DNA of 64,000 nt from an uncultured bacterium. Its GTDB lineage: Bacteria; Bacillota; Clostridia; TANB77; CAG-508. Under the pieces are notes generated by a model, which did not search any database, was not told the origin of the DNA, and was given only the letters and a program-made list of their open reading frames with translations. Both the position numbers and the translations under genes were made by a program. This document shows, piece after piece, positions 17,550 to 25,873 of this stretch. Within the stretch, counting starts at the first letter, position 1, and each line of letters opens with the position of its first letter. The stretch lies in contig CAJMRY010000005.1 in NCBI GenBank assembly GCA_905215935.1, positions 1 to 64,000 on the forward strand, written 5' to 3'.

Positions 17550-19328
17550 ATGCCATCAAAAACTACTAATAACACTACTTCAGAAATACAATCAAATGTT
17601 AATTCTGCACAAACTGAATATAACAGCAGTTATGCTCAATTATTAACTGACATAGAAAGCTTAAATACTACAGTAAATAAAACAATAAATGATGAAGTCG
17701 ATAGATTAATTCCTAAAAAGGAAAAATCAAGAATTATGAGAAATACTTCTAGTAAAACAATCGACTCTCTTATAAGCGGGTTAAAACCAAGCGACTACTT
17801 TACTATCACAGGAGTTGATGCATCTTCAATTCCAAATGCAATGCAAATAGCTAAAGATTCCATGAAACCAAGTGATATAATAAGACCTTCAAATGTAGAT
17901 GAAACAACATGGAATAATTACTCTCCTGATCAAAAGAAAGATGCAGTTTTAGCTGATGCTTCAAAATTAGAAGAATTTGTATTTAAAGGTATGCCTACCA
18001 CAGAAAAAAGATCTTATATTAAGGCAGATCCTGCTATTTATTTTGATATGTTACCAGATTCTGAAAAACTATATCTAATTGCTCAATACACACAAAGTGA
18101 AGATGAAGAATTAGGAAACACCTCAAAATTTATGGATAAACTAGATAAAAGTCAAAAAAGAAAAGATCAATTAAAATCTTCTATAAAAAAGAAAGCTACA
18201 AAATTACTTACAAGCCTGCAACAAACTATAGATCAAAACAAAGCCTTAATTAATACATTAAAATCAGAAATATCAGCCGAAAAAGCAGAACTACATAAAT
18301 TACAAACTACACCAATTGATATAACAAAGTTTTCTGAATTTTATAAATCTAAAAATCCAAATGTTAAAGTACCACCTATTGATGAATTGAAAAAATTAGC
18401 TAAAGCTGATAGAGAAGATACTATTAAAGCTTTAAAAAAGAGTATAAAAGACAAAGAAACTGATTTACAAAGTGCAATAACTGAAAATTCAAAAGCTATA
18501 GAAACTATAGAATCTCTAAAAAAATCACTAGAAACAAAATTAGCTAGTAAAGATATATTTGTAGGAGATCAAGCAATTTCTGAAGATTCACAATCTACAA
18601 CAGATTCTACATTACCATCTATGGCAGCAAATACATTTGGTTCTGAAAATCCAGATCCAAATTTACCACAAAGTAAAAAAGCAAAAAATATGATGAAGAA
18701 TATGATAGAAAAAACAGACCTAGAAACGTTTAGAGATTATTTACAACAATATTCTTATCAAGATTTAGTTGCTATGGCAAAAAAATTAAAAGGTCCTTTT
18801 AATAAAAACAATTTAGATGATTTTCTATCTGTAGCTTACAACGATATGAAAAAATCAGATACAGATTCAAAAGCATTTGGACCAATAAAAAAATTATTAG
18901 AGAAAAAATGTGGTATTACTAAGGTTTCTCAATTGACAGATATGAATTCATTATCAAATGAACAACTTCAAAATGTTCAATTCTTACTAATGGATTTAAA
19001 TAATAATTATAGTACAAAACCACAAGCTGAAAAAGATCAAATTGATTTATTAATGCAATATGTTAAACTTGGTATGTTAAAGAGAGAATGTGAACATTTT
19101 AAATTCTTTAAAAATCTAGTTAGAAATAGAGAACAAAAACAAAGATTTAATATGCTTACTACTCAATTAGAAAAACATGCTGAGAATCAATATACTGAAA
19201 GAAACTCTATATTAGATAATTTAAACGAATTTAGAAAAAGAATTAAACAACCACCAATTGATAAAAGCAAAAAACTTAGATCACCTCAAACTCCACATAG
19301 AAATACTTATGATGCTCACGAATTATAA
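17550..19328 (+). CDS. large coiled-coil protein of unknown function
   Basis: 592 residues, no signal peptide or membrane segment. Helical throughout, with long coiled coils about residues 205-265 and 285-345, and a Ser/Thr-rich linker near 355. The N-terminus (QTEYNSSYAQLLTDIESLN) could suggest a helical export-type domain, but this is weak. A cytoplasmic structural role is possible. RBS AAGGGGG. I recognise no family. Confidence 0.75.
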   Translation: MPSKTTNNTTSEIQSNVNSAQTEYNSSYAQLLTDIESLNTTVNKTINDEVDRLIPKKEKSRIMRNTSSKTIDSLISGLKPSDYFTITGVDASSIPNAMQIAKDSMKPSDIIRPSNVDETTWNNYSPDQKKDAVLADASKLEEFVFKGMPTTEKRSYIKADPAIYFDMLPDSEKLYLIAQYTQSEDEELGNTSKFMDKLDKSQKRKDQLKSSIKKKATKLLTSLQQTIDQNKALINTLKSEISAEKAELHKLQTTPIDITKFSEFYKSKNPNVKVPPIDELKKLAKADREDTIKALKKSIKDKETDLQSAITENSKAIETIESLKKSLETKLASKDIFVGDQAISEDSQSTTDSTLPSMAANTFGSENPDPNLPQSKKAKNMMKNMIEKTDLETFRDYLQQYSYQDLVAMAKKLKGPFNKNNLDDFLSVAYNDMKKSDTDSKAFGPIKKLLEKKCGITKVSQLTDMNSLSNEQLQNVQFLLMDLNNNYSTKPQAEKDQIDLLMQYVKLGMLKRECEHFKFFKNLVRNREQKQRFNMLTTQLEKHAENQYTERNSILDNLNEFRKRIKQPPIDKSKKLRSPQTPHRNTYDAHEL

Positions 19329-19341
19329 TGTGTGTTTAAAA

Positions 19342-19376
19342 AAAGAAATAAATCTTAAAGATTTATTTCTTTTTTA
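19342..19376 (+). terminator. terminator after the coiled-coil cassette
   Basis: AAGAAATAAATCTT pairs with AAGATTTATTTCTT and is followed by TTTTT. Confidence 0.75.
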
Positions 19377-19476
19377 CTATTTTAGCAGAATAATTACAGT
19401 TATAAATACATTAATTACTTCATAATATAATGCCAATTCTCCCTATTAAATAGAACTATTTAACAAAACTTCTATA

Positions 19477-19505
19477 TTGACTATATTTCAAATTTAATGT
19501 ATTAT
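19477..19505 (+). promoter_or_regulatory. promoter for the ClpC-like gene
   Basis: -35 TTGACT (19477-19482), 17-base spacer, -10 TATTAT (19500-19505), 36 bases before the chosen ATG. I see no CtsR-type operator. Confidence 0.55.
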
Positions 19506-19541
19506 ATAATAATATTAATGATAAAAAAGGAGACAAAATAT

Positions 19542-21848
19542 ATGCTATGTTCAATATGCAATAAAAATACAGCTGTAGTTTTTGTTAATAAACCATCACC
19601 AGATGGTAATAGCAAATTAGAAGGACTTTGTTATGAATGTGCAAAGAAAAAAGGAATTAATCCTATAGACACATTAGTAAAACAAGCTAATTTATCTGAA
19701 TCAGATATAGAAGATATGACAAGACAATTCGAAGATATGTTTAAAGACATTTCAGGAGAACTAGATAATATAAATCCAGAGGATTTAGGTTTAAATGATA
19801 ATGGAGATTTAAATAGTGCATCACTTGGTTCAATCTTTTCTGGTATTTTTAATAATGATTCTAACTCTTCAGACGAAGAGCCAAATAGCTCTAGTACAAA
19901 GAAAGTGAAAGTAGAAAAGAAGAATAATACTAAAAAGAAAAAAGCTTTAGATACATATGGTACAAACCTTACATATAAAGCAAAAAATAATGGATTAGAT
20001 AATGTTATTGGAAGAGCTAAAGAAATACAAAGAATTATTCAAATTTTAAATAGACGTTCTAAAAATAATCCATGCTTAATAGGAGAACCTGGTGTTGGTA
20101 AAACCGCAATTGCCCAAGGGTTAGCAATAAAAATTGCAAATAAAAAAGTTCCAGCTAAATTATTAAATAAAGAAGTATATTTGTTAGATATGACTTCAGT
20201 TATTGCAGGAACACAATTTAGAGGTCAATTTGAATCAAGAATGAAGTCTATAATAGATGAATGTAAGTCTTTAGGAAATATTATATTAGTTATAGATGAA
20301 ATTCACAATATCATGGGAGCTGGTGATGCTGAAAACTCTATGAATGCAGCAAATATTTTAAAGCCTTCTCTTTCTAATGGTGAAATTCAGCTAATTGGAA
20401 CAACTACTTTAAAAGAATACAGAAAACATATCGAAAAAGATACTGCTTTAGAAAGAAGATTTCAACCTGTACTTGTTGAAGAACCCTCTATAGACGATTC
20501 TATTGGAATTCTTGAAGGAATAAAAAAATATTATGAAGATTTTCATAAAGTAAAAATTTCAAATGATATTATAAAACAAACTGTTATAATGTCTGAAAAA
20601 TACATTCACGATCGCTTCTTACCTGATAAAGCAATAGATATCTTAGATGAAGCTTGTTCTAGAATAAATTTAAATAATAAAGATTTATATGAGCTAGAAG
20701 TCTTAAAAAATGAATTAAAAAGCATTCAAGAAGAAAAAGAAGAAGCAGCTCTTGCAGATTCTACAGAAGACTATAAAAAAGCTGCAGATTTAAAAATGAA
20801 AGAATGTACTATTCAAGAAAAAATAGATAATTTAACTAAAAAACTAAAAGTAAAAAATCTTACAGTTTCAGATATAGCCAATGTAATAGAACATTGGACT
20901 AAAATTCCAGTTCAAAAAATTACAGAAGAAGAAACACATAAACTTCTAAATTTGGAAAATAACCTACATCAAAATGTAATAGGTCAAAACGAAGCTGTAG
21001 AAGCTGTTTCACGTGCTATTAGAAGAAATAGAGCAGGTTTAAAAACAACTAAAAGACCACCTTCATTTATATTTGTAGGACCTACAGGTGTTGGTAAAAC
21101 ACAGCTTGCAAAATCACTTGCATATGAAATGTTCGGTGATGAAAACTCTATTATCAGAGTGGATATGTCTGAATATATGGAAAGCCATTCTACCTCTAAA
21201 CTAATAGGTTCACCTCCAGGTTATGTTGGATATGATGATGCAGGTCAATTAACCGAAAAAGTAAAAAGAAAACCTTATTCAATCGTACTATTAGATGAAA
21301 TAGAAAAGGCTCATCCTGATGTATTTAATATACTATTGCAAGTATTAGATGATGGAAGACTTACAGATTCACAAGGAAATGTAATTAATTTTGAGAATAC
21401 TATAATTATCATGACATCAAATGCAGGTTCACAAATTAACCACACATCTATTGGTTTTGGAGCAAATAAAGAAGCAAATAAAAATAAAATTTTAGACTCT
21501 TTAAGAGAAACTTTTAGACCAGAATTTTTAAATAGAATAGATGAAATAGTAGTCTTTGAACAGTTAGATAATAGTCAATTATTACAAATTATAGAATTAA
21601 TGTTATCTGAAACTAAACTTGTGTTATCTGATAAAAATATCACAATGAATGTATCAGATGAAGCAAAAAAATTCATATTGCAAAAAGGAACAGATGTAAA
21701 ATATGGAGCAAGACCTTTAAGAAGAGCTATTCAAAGGTATGTAGAAGATGAATTATCTGACCTTATATTAAAACAAGATTTGCAAAATGGTGGAACAGTA
21801 AACATTGTTTTAGAAAATAACGAGTTACAATTCAAAATAGAAAATTAA
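19542..21848 (+). CDS. clpC: ClpC-like AAA+ ATPase with N-terminal zinc finger
   Basis: 768 residues from the ATG after AAAAAAGGAG (19542). The N-terminus MLCSICNKNTAVVF with a later CYEC forms a four-Cys zinc finger like that of McsA, instead of the usual Clp N-domain. Two AAA+ modules follow: Walker A GEPGVGKT and GPTGVGKT, Walker B ILVIDEIHN and IVLLDEIEKAH. Between them is a short UVR-type coiled coil. It should unfold proteins for ClpP. pgsA follows by 22 bases. The gene symbol is approximate. Confidence 0.85.
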   Translation: MLCSICNKNTAVVFVNKPSPDGNSKLEGLCYECAKKKGINPIDTLVKQANLSESDIEDMTRQFEDMFKDISGELDNINPEDLGLNDNGDLNSASLGSIFSGIFNNDSNSSDEEPNSSSTKKVKVEKKNNTKKKKALDTYGTNLTYKAKNNGLDNVIGRAKEIQRIIQILNRRSKNNPCLIGEPGVGKTAIAQGLAIKIANKKVPAKLLNKEVYLLDMTSVIAGTQFRGQFESRMKSIIDECKSLGNIILVIDEIHNIMGAGDAENSMNAANILKPSLSNGEIQLIGTTTLKEYRKHIEKDTALERRFQPVLVEEPSIDDSIGILEGIKKYYEDFHKVKISNDIIKQTVIMSEKYIHDRFLPDKAIDILDEACSRINLNNKDLYELEVLKNELKSIQEEKEEAALADSTEDYKKAADLKMKECTIQEKIDNLTKKLKVKNLTVSDIANVIEHWTKIPVQKITEEETHKLLNLENNLHQNVIGQNEAVEAVSRAIRRNRAGLKTTKRPPSFIFVGPTGVGKTQLAKSLAYEMFGDENSIIRVDMSEYMESHSTSKLIGSPPGYVGYDDAGQLTEKVKRKPYSIVLLDEIEKAHPDVFNILLQVLDDGRLTDSQGNVINFENTIIIMTSNAGSQINHTSIGFGANKEANKNKILDSLRETFRPEFLNRIDEIVVFEQLDNSQLLQIIELMLSETKLVLSDKNITMNVSDEAKKFILQKGTDVKYGARPLRRAIQRYVEDELSDLILKQDLQNGGTVNIVLENNELQFKIEN

Positions 21849-21870
21849 ATGTACTAATGGAGGAATTTAT

Positions 21871-22443
21871 ATGTTTAAATATGTACCTAATATATTAACT
21901 ATGTTTAGATTTGTATTAATACCTTTTATATTTACTTCTATAATTCAATCTAATTACATAGTAGCATTTATTCTCTTAACTATTTCTGGAATTACAGATA
22001 TATTAGATGGTTTTATTGCAAGGAAATTTAATTTTATAACTAATTTCGGAAAATTAATAGATCCTCTTTCTGATAAAGCAACACAAATTTCTGTTTTAAC
22101 AGCTTTATGTATAGAGAATATAATTCCTCTATGGATTTTGTTTGTTGTATTTTTGAAGGAACTTATAATGATAGCAGGAGCCTCTTTCCTTTATGGAAAA
22201 GAATTAGTTGTTTCTAGCAAATGGTATGGAAAACTTGCTACAGTACTTTTCTATATAGCAATAGTATCTTCATTTATTGTAAAATACTTCGAACTTAATT
22301 TTCATTTTGATACTTATATTTACTATTTTGCATTATTTATGACTATTTTTTCTTTGATAATGTATTTCGAAGCATTTTACAAACAAGGTTATTTAAAAAA
22401 GGAAAATCTAAAAATTGTTGATAAAAATAATATAAATAAATAA
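21871..22443 (+). CDS. pgsA: CDP-diacylglycerol--glycerol-3-phosphate 3-phosphatidyltransferase
   Basis: 190-residue membrane enzyme that makes phosphatidylglycerol phosphate. The CDP-alcohol phosphotransferase motif is complete: DILDGFIARKFNFITNFGKL then IDPLSDK (DG..AR..G..D..D). Several hydrophobic segments. ATG follows TGGAGG. Confidence 0.9.
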   Translation: MFKYVPNILTMFRFVLIPFIFTSIIQSNYIVAFILLTISGITDILDGFIARKFNFITNFGKLIDPLSDKATQISVLTALCIENIIPLWILFVVFLKELIMIAGASFLYGKELVVSSKWYGKLATVLFYIAIVSSFIVKYFELNFHFDTYIYYFALFMTIFSLIMYFEAFYKQGYLKKENLKIVDKNNINK

Positions 22444-22506
22444 TATAAAATAGATTTTAGAAAAATAAGTTTTGTTCAAGACTTAATTTAATAAAGACAC
22501 AATCCC

Positions 22507-22548
22507 AAAAAAGAATTGTCACTTCAAAAAGTAACAATTCTTTTTTAA
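22507..22548. terminator. terminator between pgsA and the BofC-like gene
   Basis: AAAAAAGAATTGT and ACAATTCTTTTTT form a 13-pair stem with T runs both ways. Confidence 0.75.
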
Positions 22549-22565
22549 TAGGATTTTTATTTAAA

Positions 22566-23153
22566 TTATTCAAAATCCTCGATAATCTGATTTAGTCTAT
22601 CTAATCCATTTACTTTTATGCCATCTTTTAATTGTATTAAATCTGCTTCTGGCAAATATTTTACTTCTATAGGCGTAATATCATATAATACTTCCCTACC
22701 TTCATTATCTAGCTTAAAAATAACTATATTCCCTTCTTTTTCTTTTATTATATAATCATTATCACACACATTATTAACTTCTTTGTATAAAATTATATTA
22801 TCTGCAGAAAATTTCTTTATATCCCATTCAATATATTTTTCGTTTATATCTTGTTCATTCTTATTTATAATATCTTCTTCTGCGTTCTTTTCTTCTTTGA
22901 TTGTATGTCCGCAACCCTTATAATAAGTATTAAAACTTAAGATTGCATCTGGTGATACCTTAGTACTTGAATAACTTGTAGTAATAATTTCTGTATCTTT
23001 TGATATATAATCATCTTCCACTTCAGCAAATTTATCGATACTTTTCATATTAGAACCTTTTGTATTATTATATGATATAATTAATAATATAATACTGCTT
23101 ATAGATATTATTAATAAAATTGCTATTATACTATATAAAATCCACTTTTTCAT
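22566..23153 (-). CDS. BofC-like forespore signalling protein
   Basis: 195 residues: an N-terminal membrane anchor (about 5-28) and an extracytoplasmic domain. The C-terminus resembles the BofC C-domain: YIIKEKEGNIVIFK, then YDITPIEVKYLPEADLIQLK, KVNGLDRLNQIIEDF. In Bacillus, BofC inhibits SpoIVB signalling from forespore to mother cell. It has only two Cys (KGCGHT and NVCDND), possibly a disulphide. Monocistronic. Confidence 0.7.
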   Translation of the reverse strand: MKKWILYSIIAILLIISISSIILLIISYNNTKGSNMKSIDKFAEVEDDYISKDTEIITTSYSSTKVSPDAILSFNTYYKGCGHTIKEEKNAEEDIINKNEQDINEKYIEWDIKKFSADNIILYKEVNNVCDNDYIIKEKEGNIVIFKLDNEGREVLYDITPIEVKYLPEADLIQLKDGIKVNGLDRLNQIIEDFE

Positions 23154-23291
23154 ATAATCACCTACACTTTATAGTAGTATGTACATGATTTAGCAATTTT
23201 ATACATTTTGTATTATTATTGTAGATGTTCTTATATTATATATTGTTTGAAAAATTTATTCTTTTCAGAAATTTAATTTTATACTAAATTA

Positions 23292-24452
23292 CTATTTCTT
23301 AACCACTATAACTGGGACTTCCATCTCATCTATAGTTAAACCACAATGAGTAGATTTTTTTACTGGTTTTCCTTCTGCTAAGAACGTTTCAAGTCTTATC
23401 ATACTTCCAGAAACTGATAGAGCTACATAATTTCCAATAAAATCATCAATTTTATAATGTTTATCTCCATACCCCAAGAAATTATATTTATTCAAAAATT
23501 CATCTTTTGTCATTAGCCAAAATTCATCTTTAAATACTTTATTAAATCGTTGTACAAATACTTCCTTCATTTCTTCTTTAACCCAGAATGTTAAAATTCT
23601 TGACTCTAACGATGCAGGCATAATAAGACATTCCTGAATTTCTGGATAATCAATTAAAGTATATGATTTTTCTATATCTTTATGTCCATGATCTGCAGAT
23701 ACAATTAAAATTGTGTCTGCATCAAACTCTTGAACCATCTGGGCTATTTTATTTTCTGTCTCTTTAACAAAAGTCTTAACTTCTTCTGAAGTAGTTCCAT
23801 ATTTATGTAATAATCCATCTGGATTATCCGAATAAGCAAATATAAATTTTCTATCTGGTATTGTACATAAATCTTTTATATTCATTATTAATTCATCTAT
23901 ATTGTTTGCTTTTATAGAGCGCACTGCTCTTCTTTCTGCATATTCTGGTTCTATTTCATATGCTTTTACATTAGGAGAAGCTTTCTCAATTCTATTAAAT
24001 ATAGTTTCATAATTTACAACTGTTTTATATACATCTATTAATGGTTTTTTTAAAGGTTCCCCCATATATGATTCGTTATGTGAAAACATATCAAGAGCTC
24101 TTCCATATTCTTTAAAATATTGAGACCATGCAATCCACCCTGTCTCATATGGTGGACGCCCAGAATAATATGTTGTTAAAGCTGCTGTTGTTGTAGAAGG
24201 ATAAACAGAAGTAACACAATCTATTTTATTTTTATTTAAATATCCCTCTGGAGAAATACTATTTAATATTTGTTCTCCTAATCCATCTAATATCAAAAAT
24301 ATAACATTTTTATATTCTTTTTCATTTAATAAACTGTCAATTTTTTTAGATGATTTATGTTTTGTTTCAACATTGTAATATTTTAAAATAGATGTTATTG
24401 TTCCTAATATACAATGTTCATAATCTGGTAATACTATATCTTTATACTTCAT
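23292..24452 (-). CDS. type I phosphodiesterase / alkaline phosphatase superfamily protein
   Basis: 386 residues, no signal peptide. The metal site and nucleophile Thr lie in ILDGLGEQIL and SVYPSTTTAALTTYYSGRPP; later metal ligands are in FAYSDNPDGLLHKYG and VSADHGHKDI. The substrate is not evident; nucleotide or phosphonate esters are typical for the family. No in-phase CGG. Confidence 0.85.
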   Translation of the reverse strand: MKYKDIVLPDYEHCILGTITSILKYYNVETKHKSSKKIDSLLNEKEYKNVIFLILDGLGEQILNSISPEGYLNKNKIDCVTSVYPSTTTAALTTYYSGRPPYETGWIAWSQYFKEYGRALDMFSHNESYMGEPLKKPLIDVYKTVVNYETIFNRIEKASPNVKAYEIEPEYAERRAVRSIKANNIDELIMNIKDLCTIPDRKFIFAYSDNPDGLLHKYGTTSEEVKTFVKETENKIAQMVQEFDADTILIVSADHGHKDIEKSYTLIDYPEIQECLIMPASLESRILTFWVKEEMKEVFVQRFNKVFKDEFWLMTKDEFLNKYNFLGYGDKHYKIDDFIGNYVALSVSGSMIRLETFLAEGKPVKKSTHCGLTIDEMEVPVIVVKK

Positions 24453-24548
24453 ATATTATTCCTTTCTAAAATAAAATTTATTTTAATTATTATATAGTAA
24501 AATAAACTAAAATTCAATATTTTAAAGATGTCAAATATTTTTGTACAT

Positions 24549-24593
24549 CAAAACAAAAGAAGACCCCATTATAGTGGTCTCCATTTGTTTTTG
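24549..24593 (-). terminator. terminator after the HIT-domain gene
   Basis: Minus strand: GGAGACC with loop and GGGGTCTTC, flanked by A and T runs (AAAAACAAA / TTTTGTTTT). Confidence 0.7.
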
Positions 24594-24607
24594 ATACGCT
24601 TTTGTAA

Positions 24608-25651
24608 TTATCCAATGTCAAATCCACTTCTCATAGGATATCCCTTTACGAATCCAGCTGTTGCAACTATGATTCTTTCCGAAAGAAATGACTGATACTT
24701 TTTAAGGAACTGATACAAGTCGTTAAAAGTATCAATTATGTTTTCTGCAAAAGGATCTTTCCTCCAGTTGGTTAAATCATTATTAATGCCAAGCATTTTA
24801 CCAATTACCTGTCTGGGGAATTGCCTTTGTACATAAACATTCGGATTGTTAACTACCATTAACTTTCCATTTGCACCTTCCTGATAGGACAGATACTTAG
24901 AGTCTTTTGTCTCTCTGATATTCTCAATTGGCTCTAAACAAACCATATCGAGATACTTCTTTCTAAATTTTATCCCCCAAGCAACATGTGTATGCGCATG
25001 AACTATCGACCTTTTATGGCTCGAAAAACCATTAGGATTTGAACCATGTTCAAAAAAGATAACAGGTTCATCTCCATAAGTCATTTTCAGTATAAACTCC
25101 ACATCTTCCATCACCTGATGATATTCAGCCATTTGTTCATCTGGAATGTTTGCAGCTGACAAAACATGAGACTTAGGGCAAATCATAACCATACCCTTTT
25201 TGAGACAGCCTAGTTCAATCTTTACAAAAAAATGCTCTGACTCATAAATGATGACATCATTCACATATTTTGTTGACTGATTATATAGATACAATGGACC
25301 TTTAATGTCCATATGTTCCGCAATTCTGCACAAGAAACATCTATCCTCTGCTGTATCAAATTTTTGACCAGACACATATTCTCCACACTCAAAACCATTT
25401 TTGTGACAAAATATAGTGAAATCTTCGTTCCCAAAGATAAATTCGGGAACCTCTAAAGTTGGATACTTATTTTTAATGTCATCAGTTAAATGCTTTGCTA
25501 ATATCAGTGGAGTCTTATTGCAACTCCATGTGACTTCAATTTCTTTAGCATCAGTTATAATCTGAATTGCTTCAAAATTGAATTCCCTCCGAAATTCTTC
25601 GTTATCCTCGTAGTTTGTTGCAACAAGCACAACATGTTTTTCAGTAATCAT
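24608..25651 (-). CDS. HIT-like domain protein, probably acquired; the only gene with a triplet-read CGG
   Basis: 347 residues. A CFLC zinc motif (near residue 108) and the HIT triad in SIVHAHTHVAW suggest a nucleotide hydrolase or transferase of the HIT fold. By eye the gene is clearly richer in G+C than its neighbours and uses codons rare elsewhere here. It has its own promoter and terminator. Codon 21, at 25589-25591, is CGG in the context TTT CGG AGG and must be read as Arg: skipping C would give a stop about a dozen codons later. This argues for recent transfer from an organism with the standard code. Confidence 0.8.
   Translation of the reverse strand: MITEKHVVLVATNYEDNEEFRREFNFEAIQIITDAKEIEVTWSCNKTPLILAKHLTDDIKNKYPTLEVPEFIFGNEDFTIFCHKNGFECGEYVSGQKFDTAEDRCFLCRIAEHMDIKGPLYLYNQSTKYVNDVIIYESEHFFVKIELGCLKKGMVMICPKSHVLSAANIPDEQMAEYHQVMEDVEFILKMTYGDEPVIFFEHGSNPNGFSSHKRSIVHAHTHVAWGIKFRKKYLDMVCLEPIENIRETKDSKYLSYQEGANGKLMVVNNPNVYVQRQFPRQVIGKMLGINNDLTNWRKDPFAENIIDTFNDLYQFLKKYQSFLSERIIVATAGFVKGYPMRSGFDIG
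25589..25591 (-). other. in-phase CGG that is not followed by a compatible +1 frame
   Basis: Codon 21 of the HIT gene. The zero frame continues for 326 residues; the +1 frame stops soon. It is the one exception to the CGG rule in this window. Confidence 0.85.
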
Positions 25652-25732
25652 AAGATTCTCCTTTCGATACTGTTGTTTAAAATTTCTTACAAAAGCTCAA
25701 ATTAGATTGTAAAAATTTGTGCTTATGTTACA

Positions 25733-25761
25733 ATTATACCACCTTTTCTAGCGAAAGGCAA
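25733..25761 (-). promoter_or_regulatory. promoter of the HIT-domain gene
   Basis: Minus strand -35 TTGCCT (25756-25761), 17-base spacer, -10 TATAAT (25733-25738), about 80 bases before the ATG. Confidence 0.65.
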
Positions 25762-25873
25762 ATTATGTCTACAAATTGTCTCAATCACATTTTTAATTTT
25801 TCTCCCTTTTTATTACTACAAAAAATACTCTTATATCTACAATATTAAAATTAGATTCATATCACTTCTTTAT

